Source: a virus
Reading direction: 5' to 3' (one strand)
DNA length: 37,368 bases
IMG/VR virus record: IMGVR_UViG_3300025131_000160
Coordinates: 1 to 37,368 of that record
The notes below the pieces were generated by a model, which searched no databases, had not been told where the DNA came from, and worked only from the letters and a program-made list of their open reading frames with translations. The stretch's first letter is position 1. Every line of letters begins with the position of its first letter. The position numbers and the translations under genes are program-made. Shown here in pieces: positions 18,898 to 25,681 of this stretch.

Positions 18898-19533
18898 TTA
18901 TATTATTTGATCTACTACACCTAAATCTAATGCTTGTTCAGAAGATAAATACATATCTGTTCTCATTTGATCTTTCCACCAAATAGCATCCTTTTTTGTT
19001 TTTTCTGCTAATAAATTATATACATCTTGTTCTACTTGTTTAACAAAATCTACTGTTGCTGTAACATCTCCTAATTTACCTGATATCATTGATGAGGCTT
19101 GATGAAACATTATAGTTGAATTTTTACTTACCATTCTAGTTCCAGTACCACATGTTAATATTACGGATGCGGCTGAAAAGGCTTTGCCTCTACATATTGT
19201 ATTTACTCTTACATCTAATGATTTTATATAATCTATGATACCCATCATTTCATGAATGTCGCCACCTGGGCTATTTATCATTAAATTAATAGGTGCTGTT
19301 GGTTCTCCTGTATATTCTTTTGATTGTCTATATTTTAATATACGTCTAATTCTAATCATTAAATCAAATAGTGTATGACCTTCTATTTCATCATTGAGAT
19401 AAATAACAGAATCATCTAATTCGATTTGATTAGCTAATATCTCATTTAGTTCTGTATATGGAGAATTTTCTGGCAATGTTACTTGTTCGGTGGCTGGTTG
19501 TGGCCTTGGTCTTTCATCATAAATATTACTCAT
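18898..19533 (-). CDS. ClpP-family serine protease (211 aa)
   Basis: The crotonase-like ClpP fold is clear: INLMINSPGGDIHEMMGIID (oxyanion region about 82-101), nucleophile Ser120 in RGKAFSAASVIL, His144 in STIMFHQASS, and Asp193 before MYLSSEQALDLGVVD. All three triad residues are in place and the length matches bacterial ClpP. No Clp ATPase is seen in the window, so it may act alone, work with host ClpX, or replace the host peptidase. Processing of capsid or internal proteins is another possibility, since ClpP-like folds serve as prohead proteases in some phages. It is 10 nt upstream of the HD gene in the same operon. Confidence 0.88.
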   Translation of the reverse strand: MSNIYDERPRPQPATEQVTLPENSPYTELNEILANQIELDDSVIYLNDEIEGHTLFDLMIRIRRILKYRQSKEYTGEPTAPINLMINSPGGDIHEMMGIIDYIKSLDVRVNTICRGKAFSAASVILTCGTGTRMVSKNSTIMFHQASSMISGKLGDVTATVDFVKQVEQDVYNLLAEKTKKDAIWWKDQMRTDMYLSSEQALDLGVVDQII

Positions 19534-19574
19534 ATGTATAATATAATAAATTTTTTTCAGAATAACAAATTATG

Positions 19575-20096
19575 TTACAGCTTTTTTAATTGTCTTTCTA
19601 ATTTTCTCATTTTAACACCTCCTGCCCTAATATCTTTTTTAAACTTAGCAGTTTTTAGATTTCCTCTAACCATAACAATTTGGTTCATAATTGCAACTCG
19701 TAATTCATCCTTTTCACGTTTGGTTAATTTTTTCTTTTCAGGTTTAGGTTCGGTTGGTTTTAATGTACCTTTTAATTTAGGTTGTTCTTTACCTTTATGA
19801 AATACATTACCTTCTTTATCAACAAATTCTTTCATGAATTGCCATCCTCGTAACCTACCAGAAGATTTATATCCTCCTTTTATATCCGGAGGTCCTACTG
19901 TTTTGTTAACACATTTATAACATAGTACTGCTGTTGCATCTGGTCCTATTTCTGAATACTCATTACATCTTGGATGTTTTGATAAAATTTGCCAGCCCCA
20001 ATATGATTTATCTTCAATACTGTTTCTACATATCATATATGTGATACCATCACGCTTTCGTGTTTTAAAATTATTCGTAATTTTTTTCTTTGCCAT
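19575..20096 (-). CDS. Basic Cys-containing protein, possible zinc finger (173 aa)
   Basis: The N-terminal half has four cysteines (Cys23 in YMICRN, one in HPRCNEYSE, and two in AVLCYKCVNKT), which could form a zinc ribbon. A Trp-rich stretch (SYWGWQIL, RLRGWQFMKEFV) lies among them. The C-terminal half is strongly basic and Lys/Pro-rich (KPTEPKPEKKKLTKREKDE) and ends in helical RKLERQLKKL. Nucleic-acid binding is plausible but unproven. It starts 2 nt after the four-helix membrane protein gene, with an A-rich leader rather than a Shine-Dalgarno. Confidence 0.6.
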   Translation of the reverse strand: MAKKKITNNFKTRKRDGITYMICRNSIEDKSYWGWQILSKHPRCNEYSEIGPDATAVLCYKCVNKTVGPPDIKGGYKSSGRLRGWQFMKEFVDKEGNVFHKGKEQPKLKGTLKPTEPKPEKKKLTKREKDELRVAIMNQIVMVRGNLKTAKFKKDIRAGGVKMRKLERQLKKL

Positions 20097-20097
20097 T

Positions 20098-21210
20098 TTA
20101 TAAATTTTTAGTTTTTGCTGGACTAGGTATTCTTCCTTGTCCGGTTTTTTCTTTTGTATCTACTCCTGGGGTTGCTGAAAATTTCTTTTCTTTGTAAATA
20201 TCTTCTTTTGGAATTTCAAGAACTTTATGTCCTCCTGTTTGGTCTATCTGGATTACCTTTTCCTTTTCCTTTTCTTCTTCTTCCATTACTTCAATTACTG
20301 TATCAAGCCCTTTTGCAAATTGTTTACCTTCATTAACTTCTTCCATTTGTTTTTCTGTTGGTTCGACGGTCACTTCTATTTCTCCGCCATCAATTGTAAT
20401 CTCTTTTGGTTTTCTTATTTGTGCAAACGCCATATTGGCTGCTACTACAAGTGCAATTGCTAAAGGATCAAATACAAATATAATTAAAAGTAAAAAATAA
20501 TTAACAACCTTATCCATTGGCCATCCAGTTGTCTTTGCTAAATATTTAAGGGGTCCTAATTCTCTTTGGTCTTCATTTGATATTTCTTTATCTAATAAAG
20601 CTATATCAGTTTTGTTAATAGAATCTATTACAGCTTCTATTTTAATATTGATATTATCTCTTTCTGCAATTGTAGTTTTTAATTCTGCTTGTAATGCTCT
20701 TCTTGCAGAACTAGATGATGATGTAATTACTGTTTGAGAATTTTTGTCAAACCATGATACTGAATGTGGATTAGATAATGATATTCTTAAATCAGAAATA
20801 GATTGATTTACTTGAGTCTTTTCTATTGTTAAGTCTTCTTTTGTTTCTTCAAACCTAACTTGTTTCTGTTCAAGAATTAAAAGTGATTTGTCAAGTAGTT
20901 CTGATTGGGTTGCTGTTGATTGATATGCTCCAGATAAGAATCCATAAATACCTCCTGATGTAATTATCATTAGAACAAAACATGCTATTGCTAAATAAGC
21001 TCTTAATAATTTATTTATGGTATCCCAATATTGATATAATAAAGATGCTACTATAAGCTTTGCGAACTCTAATGCACCAGCCATAATTAAAACTTCTGTG
21101 CTGGCTCCTGCAAATAACTTACTTAAACCAAAAACAGAGTAAAATGCTGCAGATCCCGATACAGCTAACGCTGATAACGCTATTAGTAATGGAAAGAGTC
21201 TTTTTTTCAT
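20098..21210 (-). CDS. Four-helix membrane protein with coiled-coil loop (370 aa)
   Basis: Three hydrophobic segments near the N-terminus (about 5-28, 38-60, 68-93) are followed by a long coiled-coil region (about 100-210), a conserved RELGPLKYLAKTTGWPMDKV, a fourth segment (about 236-262: FLLLIIFVFDPLAIALVVAA) and a charged tail rich in Glu and Lys. I recall the RELGPLKYL plus FVFDPLAIAL arrangement from membrane proteins of marine T4-like phages. Its function there is unknown to me. It probably sits in the host inner membrane, with the coiled coil either sensing or tethering something. A role in lysis timing, exclusion or membrane takeover is speculation. Confidence 0.7.
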   Translation of the reverse strand: MKKRLFPLLIALSALAVSGSAAFYSVFGLSKLFAGASTEVLIMAGALEFAKLIVASLLYQYWDTINKLLRAYLAIACFVLMIITSGGIYGFLSGAYQSTATQSELLDKSLLILEQKQVRFEETKEDLTIEKTQVNQSISDLRISLSNPHSVSWFDKNSQTVITSSSSSARRALQAELKTTIAERDNINIKIEAVIDSINKTDIALLDKEISNEDQRELGPLKYLAKTTGWPMDKVVNYFLLLIIFVFDPLAIALVVAANMAFAQIRKPKEITIDGGEIEVTVEPTEKQMEEVNEGKQFAKGLDTVIEVMEEEEKEKEKVIQIDQTGGHKVLEIPKEDIYKEKKFSATPGVDTKEKTGQGRIPSPAKTKNL

Positions 21211-21211
21211 T

Positions 21212-21391
21212 TTAGTTCTGTATATTATCTTGGGCGAATTTAATTTTCTTTCTTATAACTTCAAATCTCCTGTTTGCTTCTTTCGGATCAATCTTCATTC
21301 CACGTCTAATAATATCTTGTAATATCTGTATCATATTATCTGCTTCATCTAATTGGATCTTCACTTGAGGTGCATTTTTTACTCCACTCAT
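21212..21391 (-). CDS. Small helical protein (59 aa)
   Basis: A short frame starts at ATG 21391, with TAGGAGAAAAGTT just upstream, and ends 1 nt before the ATG of the membrane-protein gene. It begins MSGVKNAPQVKIQLDEADNM and continues IQILQDIIRRGMKIDPKEAN and RRFEVIRKKIKFAQDNIQN. It is charged and almost fully helical. The good ribosome-binding site, coupled position and lack of a competing frame support a real gene. The function is unknown. Confidence 0.6.
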   Translation of the reverse strand: MSGVKNAPQVKIQLDEADNMIQILQDIIRRGMKIDPKEANRRFEVIRKKIKFAQDNIQN

Positions 21392-21510
21392 AACTTTTCT
21401 CCTATTTTTGGTTGGTTTGACTATGCTTATGCATAATTATTTTTAAATTAGTATTTATTATAAATATATAATATTATTATTATTAATATATTAATATATT
21501 ATATTTTGAC

Positions 21511-21531
21511 GGCCGAAGTAGGCCTTTTTTT
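21511..21531 (+). terminator. Weak hairpin followed by T-run
   Basis: GGCC-GAAGTA-GGCC is followed by seven T on the plus strand, in the 229-bp AT-rich gap 21392-21620. The stem is only 4 bp, and the U-run would serve plus-strand transcripts, where no gene is known. On the minus strand the hairpin lies between two gene groups but lacks a U-run. The remainder of the gap is nearly pure A/T and includes TATTTATAATAAA at about 21460, a weak match to the late element. Confidence 0.3.
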
Positions 21532-21620
21532 ATGTTCCATCTTTATTCTAATCATATACTATATAATATAAAAAAACTTTATCAATTATCCTAATGTTAT
21601 TCGAGAAAATCTAATTGTAA

Positions 21621-21830
21621 TTAAATATCATCTTCTGGGTTGAAAATGATTGCATTTTGAATGGTCTCACAACAATATAACCAACCATCCTTCTTTAATA
21701 ATGTATCAGCTCCAGTCCACTGCTTCATTATATTTGTATCGAAATTTGGTTTTAAATGTTCTAATCTAATAGACCGTTTTATGATAAGTTTACTATCGTT
21801 AAAATCTATATAATGTCCTACTTGTAACAT
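21621..21830 (-). CDS. Small protein of unknown function (69 aa)
   Basis: The N-terminus MLQVGHYIDFNDSKLIIKRS suggests a small beta barrel, and the middle (KQWTGADTLLKKDGWLYCCE) is mixed. The C-terminus is acidic (IIFNPEDDI). No family was recognised. It ends the short auxiliary block that includes the DUF2061 and Hsp20 genes, 54 nt after the former. Confidence 0.5.
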   Translation of the reverse strand: MLQVGHYIDFNDSKLIIKRSIRLEHLKPNFDTNIMKQWTGADTLLKKDGWLYCCETIQNAIIFNPEDDI

Positions 21831-21869
21831 ATGTTAATCGTTCTTTAAAGGTGGTTTACATCGGCCAAT

Positions 21870-21880
21870 TGCGGGTTGGC
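21870..21880 (+). repeat. Inverted repeat arm, left of DUF2061-Hsp20 pair
   Basis: TGCGGGTTGGC on the plus strand is the exact reverse complement of 22581-22591. It also forms a local hairpin with the preceding GGCCAATT (GCCAA-TTGCGGG-TTGGC), so it could be a terminator rather than a cassette boundary. Confidence 0.5.
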
Positions 21881-21884
21881 ATAA

Positions 21885-22094
21885 TTAATTGTTTTTAGTA
21901 CCGAATTTGCATCTTAACCAGATTCTTTCATGGAGATAATATAGAACAAATTTAGTAAAAAGTTCTAATGCCCCAATCTTTAGGCCTACTAATGGACTAC
22001 CAGTTATTAGCCATCCTAGGAGCATAGTATCTATGGTTCCTACAATTCTCCAACTGATTGTCTTAAATAAGCTTCTGGTTTTAGATACCATCAT
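21885..22094 (-). CDS. DUF2061 family membrane protein (69 aa)
   Basis: The sequence fits the small DUF2061 membrane family: KTRSLFKTISWRIVGTIDTM, LLGWLITGSPLVGLKIGALE, and LFTKFVLYYLHERIWLR. That family has two hydrophobic helices and the signatures SW+..GT.DT and K..LYY.HER.W, all present. In bacteria it is found near sulfate-assimilation and other genes, with no proven biochemical role; copies in phages suggest a use in host membrane physiology. It lies 6 nt downstream of the Hsp20 gene and is probably cotranscribed with it. Confidence 0.85.
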   Translation of the reverse strand: MMVSKTRSLFKTISWRIVGTIDTMLLGWLITGSPLVGLKIGALELFTKFVLYYLHERIWLRCKFGTKNN

Positions 22095-22100
22095 GATACC

Positions 22101-22523
22101 TTACTTGATTGTAACTGTTTTTGGTTTACTATCTTCTGTTAGTGGTGCAAACAGATGTAATAAACCATTTGATAATTTAGCTTCTAATTGACCTAGGTCA
22201 AATCTTCTGCTAATTCTCCAACCGAAATTAAATGCTCTCTTAGCAATATTACGTTGGATATATTCATTGTCGTTAGAGCCGGTTTCTTTCTTGTACTCTA
22301 CACGTAGAATATCACCTTCAATTGTAAGGTCAATATCTTTTTTTGATAAACCTACACAAGCAATATCAATATTAAGACCTTCTTTGGCCTCATATATATC
22401 TACTGGATGGTTAACTCTGATTTGATTGAATGGAGCGAAATCTCCGTTATCTTTATCGAAAAAATTCCTAAACAGAATATCGAATGGCGATGTGCCGAAT
22501 GGTGTTAATGTTGTTGTTCCCAT
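22101..22523 (-). CDS. Small heat-shock protein, Hsp20 family (140 aa)
   Basis: An alpha-crystallin domain occupies about residues 38-140: VDIYEAKEGLNIDIACVGLS, KKDIDLTIEGDILRVEYKKE, then RAFNFGWRISRRFDLGQLEA and KLSNGLLHLFAPL, where the usual A.L.NGVL.. motif appears as AKLSNGLLHL. The N-terminal arm has the common SPFDILFRNFF-type start. The C-terminal KPKTVTIK supplies an I/V-x-I-like oligomerisation motif. Small heat-shock proteins of this kind are frequent in marine T4-like phages and may protect or assist folding of virion proteins. TTAAGGAGATTTATT precedes the ATG. Confidence 0.92.
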   Translation of the reverse strand: MGTTTLTPFGTSPFDILFRNFFDKDNGDFAPFNQIRVNHPVDIYEAKEGLNIDIACVGLSKKDIDLTIEGDILRVEYKKETGSNDNEYIQRNIAKRAFNFGWRISRRFDLGQLEAKLSNGLLHLFAPLTEDSKPKTVTIK

Positions 22524-22580
22524 AATAAATCTCCTTAAATGATTTTAAATTAATAATTAAACTTAGTTTTAATATAACCA

Positions 22581-22591
22581 GCCAACCCGCA
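22581..22591 (-). repeat. Inverted repeat arm, right of DUF2061-Hsp20 pair
   Basis: GCCAACCCGCA on the plus strand is the exact reverse complement of 21870-21880. It lies in the 100-bp gap upstream of the Hsp20 start; the remainder of that gap is A/T-rich leader. Confidence 0.5.
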
Positions 22592-22623
22592 AAGTATTGT
22601 CCGATTAATCTTTTATATATATG

Positions 22624-23106
22624 CTAACTTAAACAAATTGGAGGGGTTGAACCAATAATATCATAACACCTGTAATATCGAAACTTATCGACACCAGGTA
22701 TTTTCTTTGAACTTTTATTCTTTACTAATATATGGCCATCCATCCAGAGTTTACGTACTATCTTGTTTATCCATTTTAGACTATTTGAATTAATATGAAT
22801 TGATTTATTTATCATTAATACATTTAATCTATCGTTACCCCAGATCATTTCTTCATATGAAGTATCCTGAAGTAAATCTCTAATAATTTTTTTAGATTCT
22901 TTGGTATGTAATTTTTGATCCTGTACGATCGGCTCTCGCGTTTCAAATACTTTGGCTAATGCTAAATCCATACCTAATGAACCAGCATCATGTAGAAATT
23001 CAATTTTATCTTTAGGTGTTAAATTTAAAAATAAATCAAATTCATTTTCTTCAATTTTTAATTTAGCTATTTCCATATATGAGTCCTCGATTTGTAGGTC
23101 CGTCAT
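22624..23106 (-). CDS. Protein of unknown function (up to 160 aa)
   Basis: The sequence is helical, acidic in the N-terminal half (MEIAKLKIEENEFDLFLNLT) and basic later (SLKWINKIVRKLWMDGHILV), which may be winged-helix-like. The given start overlaps the gene upstream by 44 nt; an alternative ATG at 23076 has GAGG about 8 nt before it and would reduce the overlap to 14 nt. No family was recognised. It belongs to a run of small non-structural genes. Confidence 0.5.
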   Translation of the reverse strand: MTDLQIEDSYMEIAKLKIEENEFDLFLNLTPKDKIEFLHDAGSLGMDLALAKVFETREPIVQDQKLHTKESKKIIRDLLQDTSYEEMIWGNDRLNVLMINKSIHINSNSLKWINKIVRKLWMDGHILVKNKSSKKIPGVDKFRYYRCYDIIGSTPPICLS

Positions 23107-23266
23107 TAATTTCTTTTACAATAAATAAATTTCTAAACTGTTCTAATGTTAATTGTTTAACACCTGCAAAATAAGCTTCCGCTTGAGACGCGGTTGGCAT
23201 ATTACATACATTAATATGCTGATTGGTTTCTAGATTTGTTTTACTATATAGTCCGAACTTATTCAT
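23063..23266 (-). CDS. Small protein of unknown function (67 aa)
   Basis: It starts MNKFGLYSKTNLETNQHINV and contains a helical middle (ASQAEAYFAGVKQLTLEQFR). There is no leader space: the ATG immediately follows AATATTTATAATAA, a close copy of the late element, exactly as at 36136. No family was recognised. It is 12 nt downstream of the 78-aa gene. Confidence 0.5.
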   Translation of the reverse strand: MNKFGLYSKTNLETNQHINVCNMPTASQAEAYFAGVKQLTLEQFRNLFIVKEINDGPTNRGLIYGNS

Positions 23267-23280
23267 TTATTATAAATATT
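23266..23280 (-). promoter_or_regulatory. Possible late element H, touching a start codon
   Basis: The minus strand reads AATATTTATAATAAATG and differs at two positions from the copy at 36136-36150. Both copies run into the ATG, which would give a leaderless message if the element is a promoter. Confidence 0.35.
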
Positions 23281-23515
23281 ACTTATGTCCTTTTTTAATT
23301 GATGCTTTAGATACCAATTCAGAAATTAAATTCCATTTATTTGTTTCAGGTAATAGTCCTATGTTTAGAATATCTAATATGTGTTCTGATAAATCTCCTG
23401 AGGTGATTACAACGTCTACGCCTTTTGTATATAAATCTATTATACTTTGGTTACCTTGCGTACGATATAATTCTATCACTTGTTCATCGTTAATATATCG
23501 TTTATGGAATCCCAT
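23279..23515 (-). CDS. Small protein of unknown function (78 aa)
   Basis: The sequence is MGFHKRYINDEQVIELYRTQ, then GNQSIIDLYTKGVDVVITSG and a helical end SELVSKASIKKGHK. The YINDEQVIELYRTQGNQSII part is reminiscent of a small helix-turn-helix, but it is not diagnostic. Its ATG overlaps the stop codon of the 92-aa gene, so the pair is probably coupled. Confidence 0.5.
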   Translation of the reverse strand: MGFHKRYINDEQVIELYRTQGNQSIIDLYTKGVDVVITSGDLSEHILDILNIGLLPETNKWNLISELVSKASIKKGHK

Positions 23516-23793
23516 TATCTATCTTGTGGTCTTCCCCATTTTCCCATTCTATAAGCTAGGTCTGCAACTTGCATAGCTGAAGAACATGTACGCATTAATT
23601 GATTTAATTCAGAGTAGGTAATATCAAATCGTTTACCTCCTATTTCTAATGTACCAATTACAGGTTTCATTTTTGCATACTTATAATCTGTTGGGTTAAC
23701 ATTTTCTTTAAGATCAAAATCAATAGTTGACCAAAGTTTTCCTAGATGACGCGTTCTTTTAGTGTCATGTGCTGCTGTTAAATTTATACTCAT
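23515..23793 (-). CDS. Small protein of unknown function (92 aa)
   Basis: The sequence begins MSINLTAAHDTKRTRHLGKL, has a beta-rich middle (MKPVIGTLEIGGKRFDITYS) and a helical end (ELNQLMRTCSSAMQVADLAY). No motif was recognised. It starts from an A-rich leader (AAATAAAAACAA) typical of Bacteroidetes genes and overlaps the 78-aa gene by 1 nt. Confidence 0.5.
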   Translation of the reverse strand: MSINLTAAHDTKRTRHLGKLWSTIDFDLKENVNPTDYKYAKMKPVIGTLEIGGKRFDITYSELNQLMRTCSSAMQVADLAYRMGKWGRPQDR

Positions 23794-23803
23794 TTGTTTT
23801 TAT

Positions 23804-24634
23804 TTATTTAAAGATTGTTAATGTAAACATTGAATCTGCAATACTATGATCTAGTCTTACATTTCCACCTAGTTGGCCAAATTCATTTAATGACCAATCT
23901 AATACTTCTATTGGATCATATGCTAAGTAAGTATCATCATATGCATCCGGTGTATTTAAACTTAATAATGAAACTACAATTCCTACATCAGCAAGTTCCA
24001 TCATTTTTATAACTGTATTCTTAAGTGCATCCATTTGATCAAAGTCTTCTCCAACTGGTTCATATACTACTGATAAACCTCCTATATTAATAACCCAATC
24101 TGCTGCATAATTTCCATCTAACTTAAATAGATTAGATGCTGTAAATTCACCATCTGGATCTAATTCTTTAGCTACACCAATTAAAACTTTATTCATATCA
24201 ACACCATGATACTTAATATCTGTTTGATATATTTCTCTAATATGTCTTAAGAAATCACCTCTACCACATCCAATATCTAATATTGATTCTTGAGTAGCAT
24301 CAAAATTAGATGCAACGAAATCATATACGATTTCTTGTTCTTGTTCATCACGGTATCCAACTACTTGAGGATCTGATTTAAGATAATTATCATCTAAATC
24401 TCCTAATGCTTCTTCTGTAATAGGCATATTATCTATATACCCATCTTGTGGAGCAGGCGGTTGTTCAGGAACTACATCTATATCATCTGCTGTAGCTGCT
24501 GCCTCTTCTCTAGTTTTAATATTTGATTCGTGAATATCCATACCCTCATCTTCGAGAGTTTCTTCTAGTGGATTATCTTCTTTATACTCCTCCATTGCTT
24601 GTAAGTCTTGTTTAATTTGATCTTTTGTTACCAT
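23804..24634 (-). CDS. SAM-dependent methyltransferase, class I (276 aa)
   Basis: Residues about 100-275 carry a Rossmann-type methyltransferase: motif I SILDIGCGRGDFLRHI (about 117-132) binds AdoMet, YHGVDMNK (acidic Asp146) is motif II, and ADWVINIGGLSVV is a motif IV region. The N-terminal 95 residues are acidic and low-complexity (EEYKEDNPLEETLEDEGMDI). The substrate cannot be read from the sequence; no target-recognition domain for DNA is visible, so a protein, small molecule or RNA target is as likely. The leader is A-rich (AGGTTAAAATAAA). Confidence 0.78.
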   Translation of the reverse strand: MVTKDQIKQDLQAMEEYKEDNPLEETLEDEGMDIHESNIKTREEAAATADDIDVVPEQPPAPQDGYIDNMPITEEALGDLDDNYLKSDPQVVGYRDEQEQEIVYDFVASNFDATQESILDIGCGRGDFLRHIREIYQTDIKYHGVDMNKVLIGVAKELDPDGEFTASNLFKLDGNYAADWVINIGGLSVVYEPVGEDFDQMDALKNTVIKMMELADVGIVVSLLSLNTPDAYDDTYLAYDPIEVLDWSLNEFGQLGGNVRLDHSIADSMFTLTIFK

Positions 24635-24649
24635 TTTATTTTAACCTTT

Positions 24650-24949
24650 TTATTTACGTTTATTTCTAGGACCTCTTCGTTTATTAATCCTATTTATTTT
24701 ACTTTCAATATCTGATAAGTCCATCCTCATTGGATGAGTTCTATTAAATTGTTGTCTCGTTTTACATGCTAATGCTGCATATTCCCAAGCCTTTTCTACA
24801 TCCGTTGTTGTAGGTAAATAGAACTCCTCTGCAATATAAATATCCCCGGACATGATTTGTACGCCGGTATTAGTATATTCAACTTTTGCATTTGGATAAT
24901 TATCCATAACTTTTTTCTTAAGTCTAGCCTTTTTAATTTCTTCTCTCAT
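24650..24949 (-). CDS. Basic protein of unknown function (99 aa; longer start possible)
   Basis: The likely start is ATG 24949 (MREEIKKARLKKKVMDNYPN), one base after the stop codon of the gene upstream. A start at 25003 would add 18 residues but overlap that gene by 53 nt. The middle is beta-rich (VEYTNTGVQIMSGDIYIAEE), then helical (VEKAWEYAALACKTRQQFNR), and the end is very basic (NRINKRRGPRNKRK), which suggests nucleic-acid binding. No family was recognised. Confidence 0.55.
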   Translation of the reverse strand: MREEIKKARLKKKVMDNYPNAKVEYTNTGVQIMSGDIYIAEEFYLPTTTDVEKAWEYAALACKTRQQFNRTHPMRMDLSDIESKINRINKRRGPRNKRK

Positions 24950-24950
24950 A

Positions 24951-25376
24951 TTAAAATGATCTAGGTCCTTGACATGGAAATTTAAAGTCATTATACTTTT
25001 CATATTGACCTACTAATAAAGCGCCAGCACCATCTTGGCCATCATATCTAAGTTTCATACCTTCAGAATAATTAGCTCTTGTATGTCCATGTTTTTTATG
25101 TATATACATATTATTTGATGTACCACTATTATTATATCCAGCGGTAAGTCCTGACATTATTGTCTGGGTTGATTTCTTTTCATCAATAGACGTCATGATC
25201 AATCCGGACCCATCTTCTGTTCTAATATCATAGGTACGATTATTCATCTTTCCGGCCGGCCTAACATTTGTTATTATTCCAACACGCATTTTAACTTCTC
25301 CAGACCAACTAGTAGTCTTAACAACTACATTATCACCTACTTGGTAAGTTACTTTTGTTTCTACTTTTTTTGTCAT
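24951..25376 (-). CDS. SH3-like beta-barrel protein of unknown function (141 aa)
   Basis: The N-terminal 60 residues look like an SH3/KOW-type small barrel: VTYQVGDNVVVKTTSWSGEV, KMRVGIITNVRPAGKMNNRT, YDIRTEDGSGLI. The remainder is Gly/Asn/Tyr-rich with HKKHGHTRANYSEG. The role is unknown. The leader is A-rich (ATTAAAAATTAAAA). Confidence 0.5.
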   Translation of the reverse strand: MTKKVETKVTYQVGDNVVVKTTSWSGEVKMRVGIITNVRPAGKMNNRTYDIRTEDGSGLIMTSIDEKKSTQTIMSGLTAGYNNSGTSNNMYIHKKHGHTRANYSEGMKLRYDGQDGAGALLVGQYEKYNDFKFPCQGPRSF

Positions 25377-25404
25377 TTTTTAATTTTTAATTATTATTCA
25401 ATTT

Positions 25405-25608
25405 TTATTTAGTTTCGATTACTTTTATAATCTTGGAATTAGATATTGCTTTAACTTCGAAGTCAACTCCTTCACCTTCAAAATCTTTTGTTACCATTGC
25501 TTCCGCATGGGTTACAGATTGTGCATCTACTAGATACATTTCTGTTACTCTTTTTACTCCTTTTGCCGAATCTATTACGATTCTAACTTTAGCTGTATAA
25601 TATGCCAT
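25405..25608 (-). CDS. DUF4494-like protein (67 aa)
   Basis: The sequence YTAKVRIVIDSAKGVKRVTE, MYLVDAQSVTHAEAMVTKDF, and VDFEVKAISNSKIIKVIETK follows the pattern of DUF4494, a small family of Bacteroidetes (KVTE.YLVDA.S.TEAE, then FEV..I). The function of that family is unknown. It is the first gene after a candidate early/middle promoter (25635-25675), with a leader of about 20 nt that is purine-rich. The match is by eye but specific. Confidence 0.7.
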   Translation of the reverse strand: MAYYTAKVRIVIDSAKGVKRVTEMYLVDAQSVTHAEAMVTKDFEGEGVDFEVKAISNSKIIKVIETK

Positions 25609-25634
25609 TTTTTTTATTTTTGATTATTAATATT

Positions 25635-25675
25635 TAAATATAAAAACTTTTTTTCATATATCCTAGACTTTTTCA
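25635..25675 (-). promoter_or_regulatory. Candidate early/middle promoter, copy 1
   Basis: The minus strand reads AAAAAGTCTAGGATATATGA, then a T/A-rich spacer and TATATTTA. The first part is identical to copies near 26580 and 33710. The TAnnTTTA box sits where a Bacteroidetes -7 element (TAnnTTTG) would be, and the shared AGTCTAGGATATATGA covers roughly the -30 region, like an activator site. The downstream gene is the DUF4494-like one. Confidence 0.55.
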
Positions 25676-25681
25676 TACTTT

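Noticed and set aside
23223-23576. Plus-strand frame of 117 codons
   Set aside because: Antisense to three small minus-strand genes that have coupled starts and stops.
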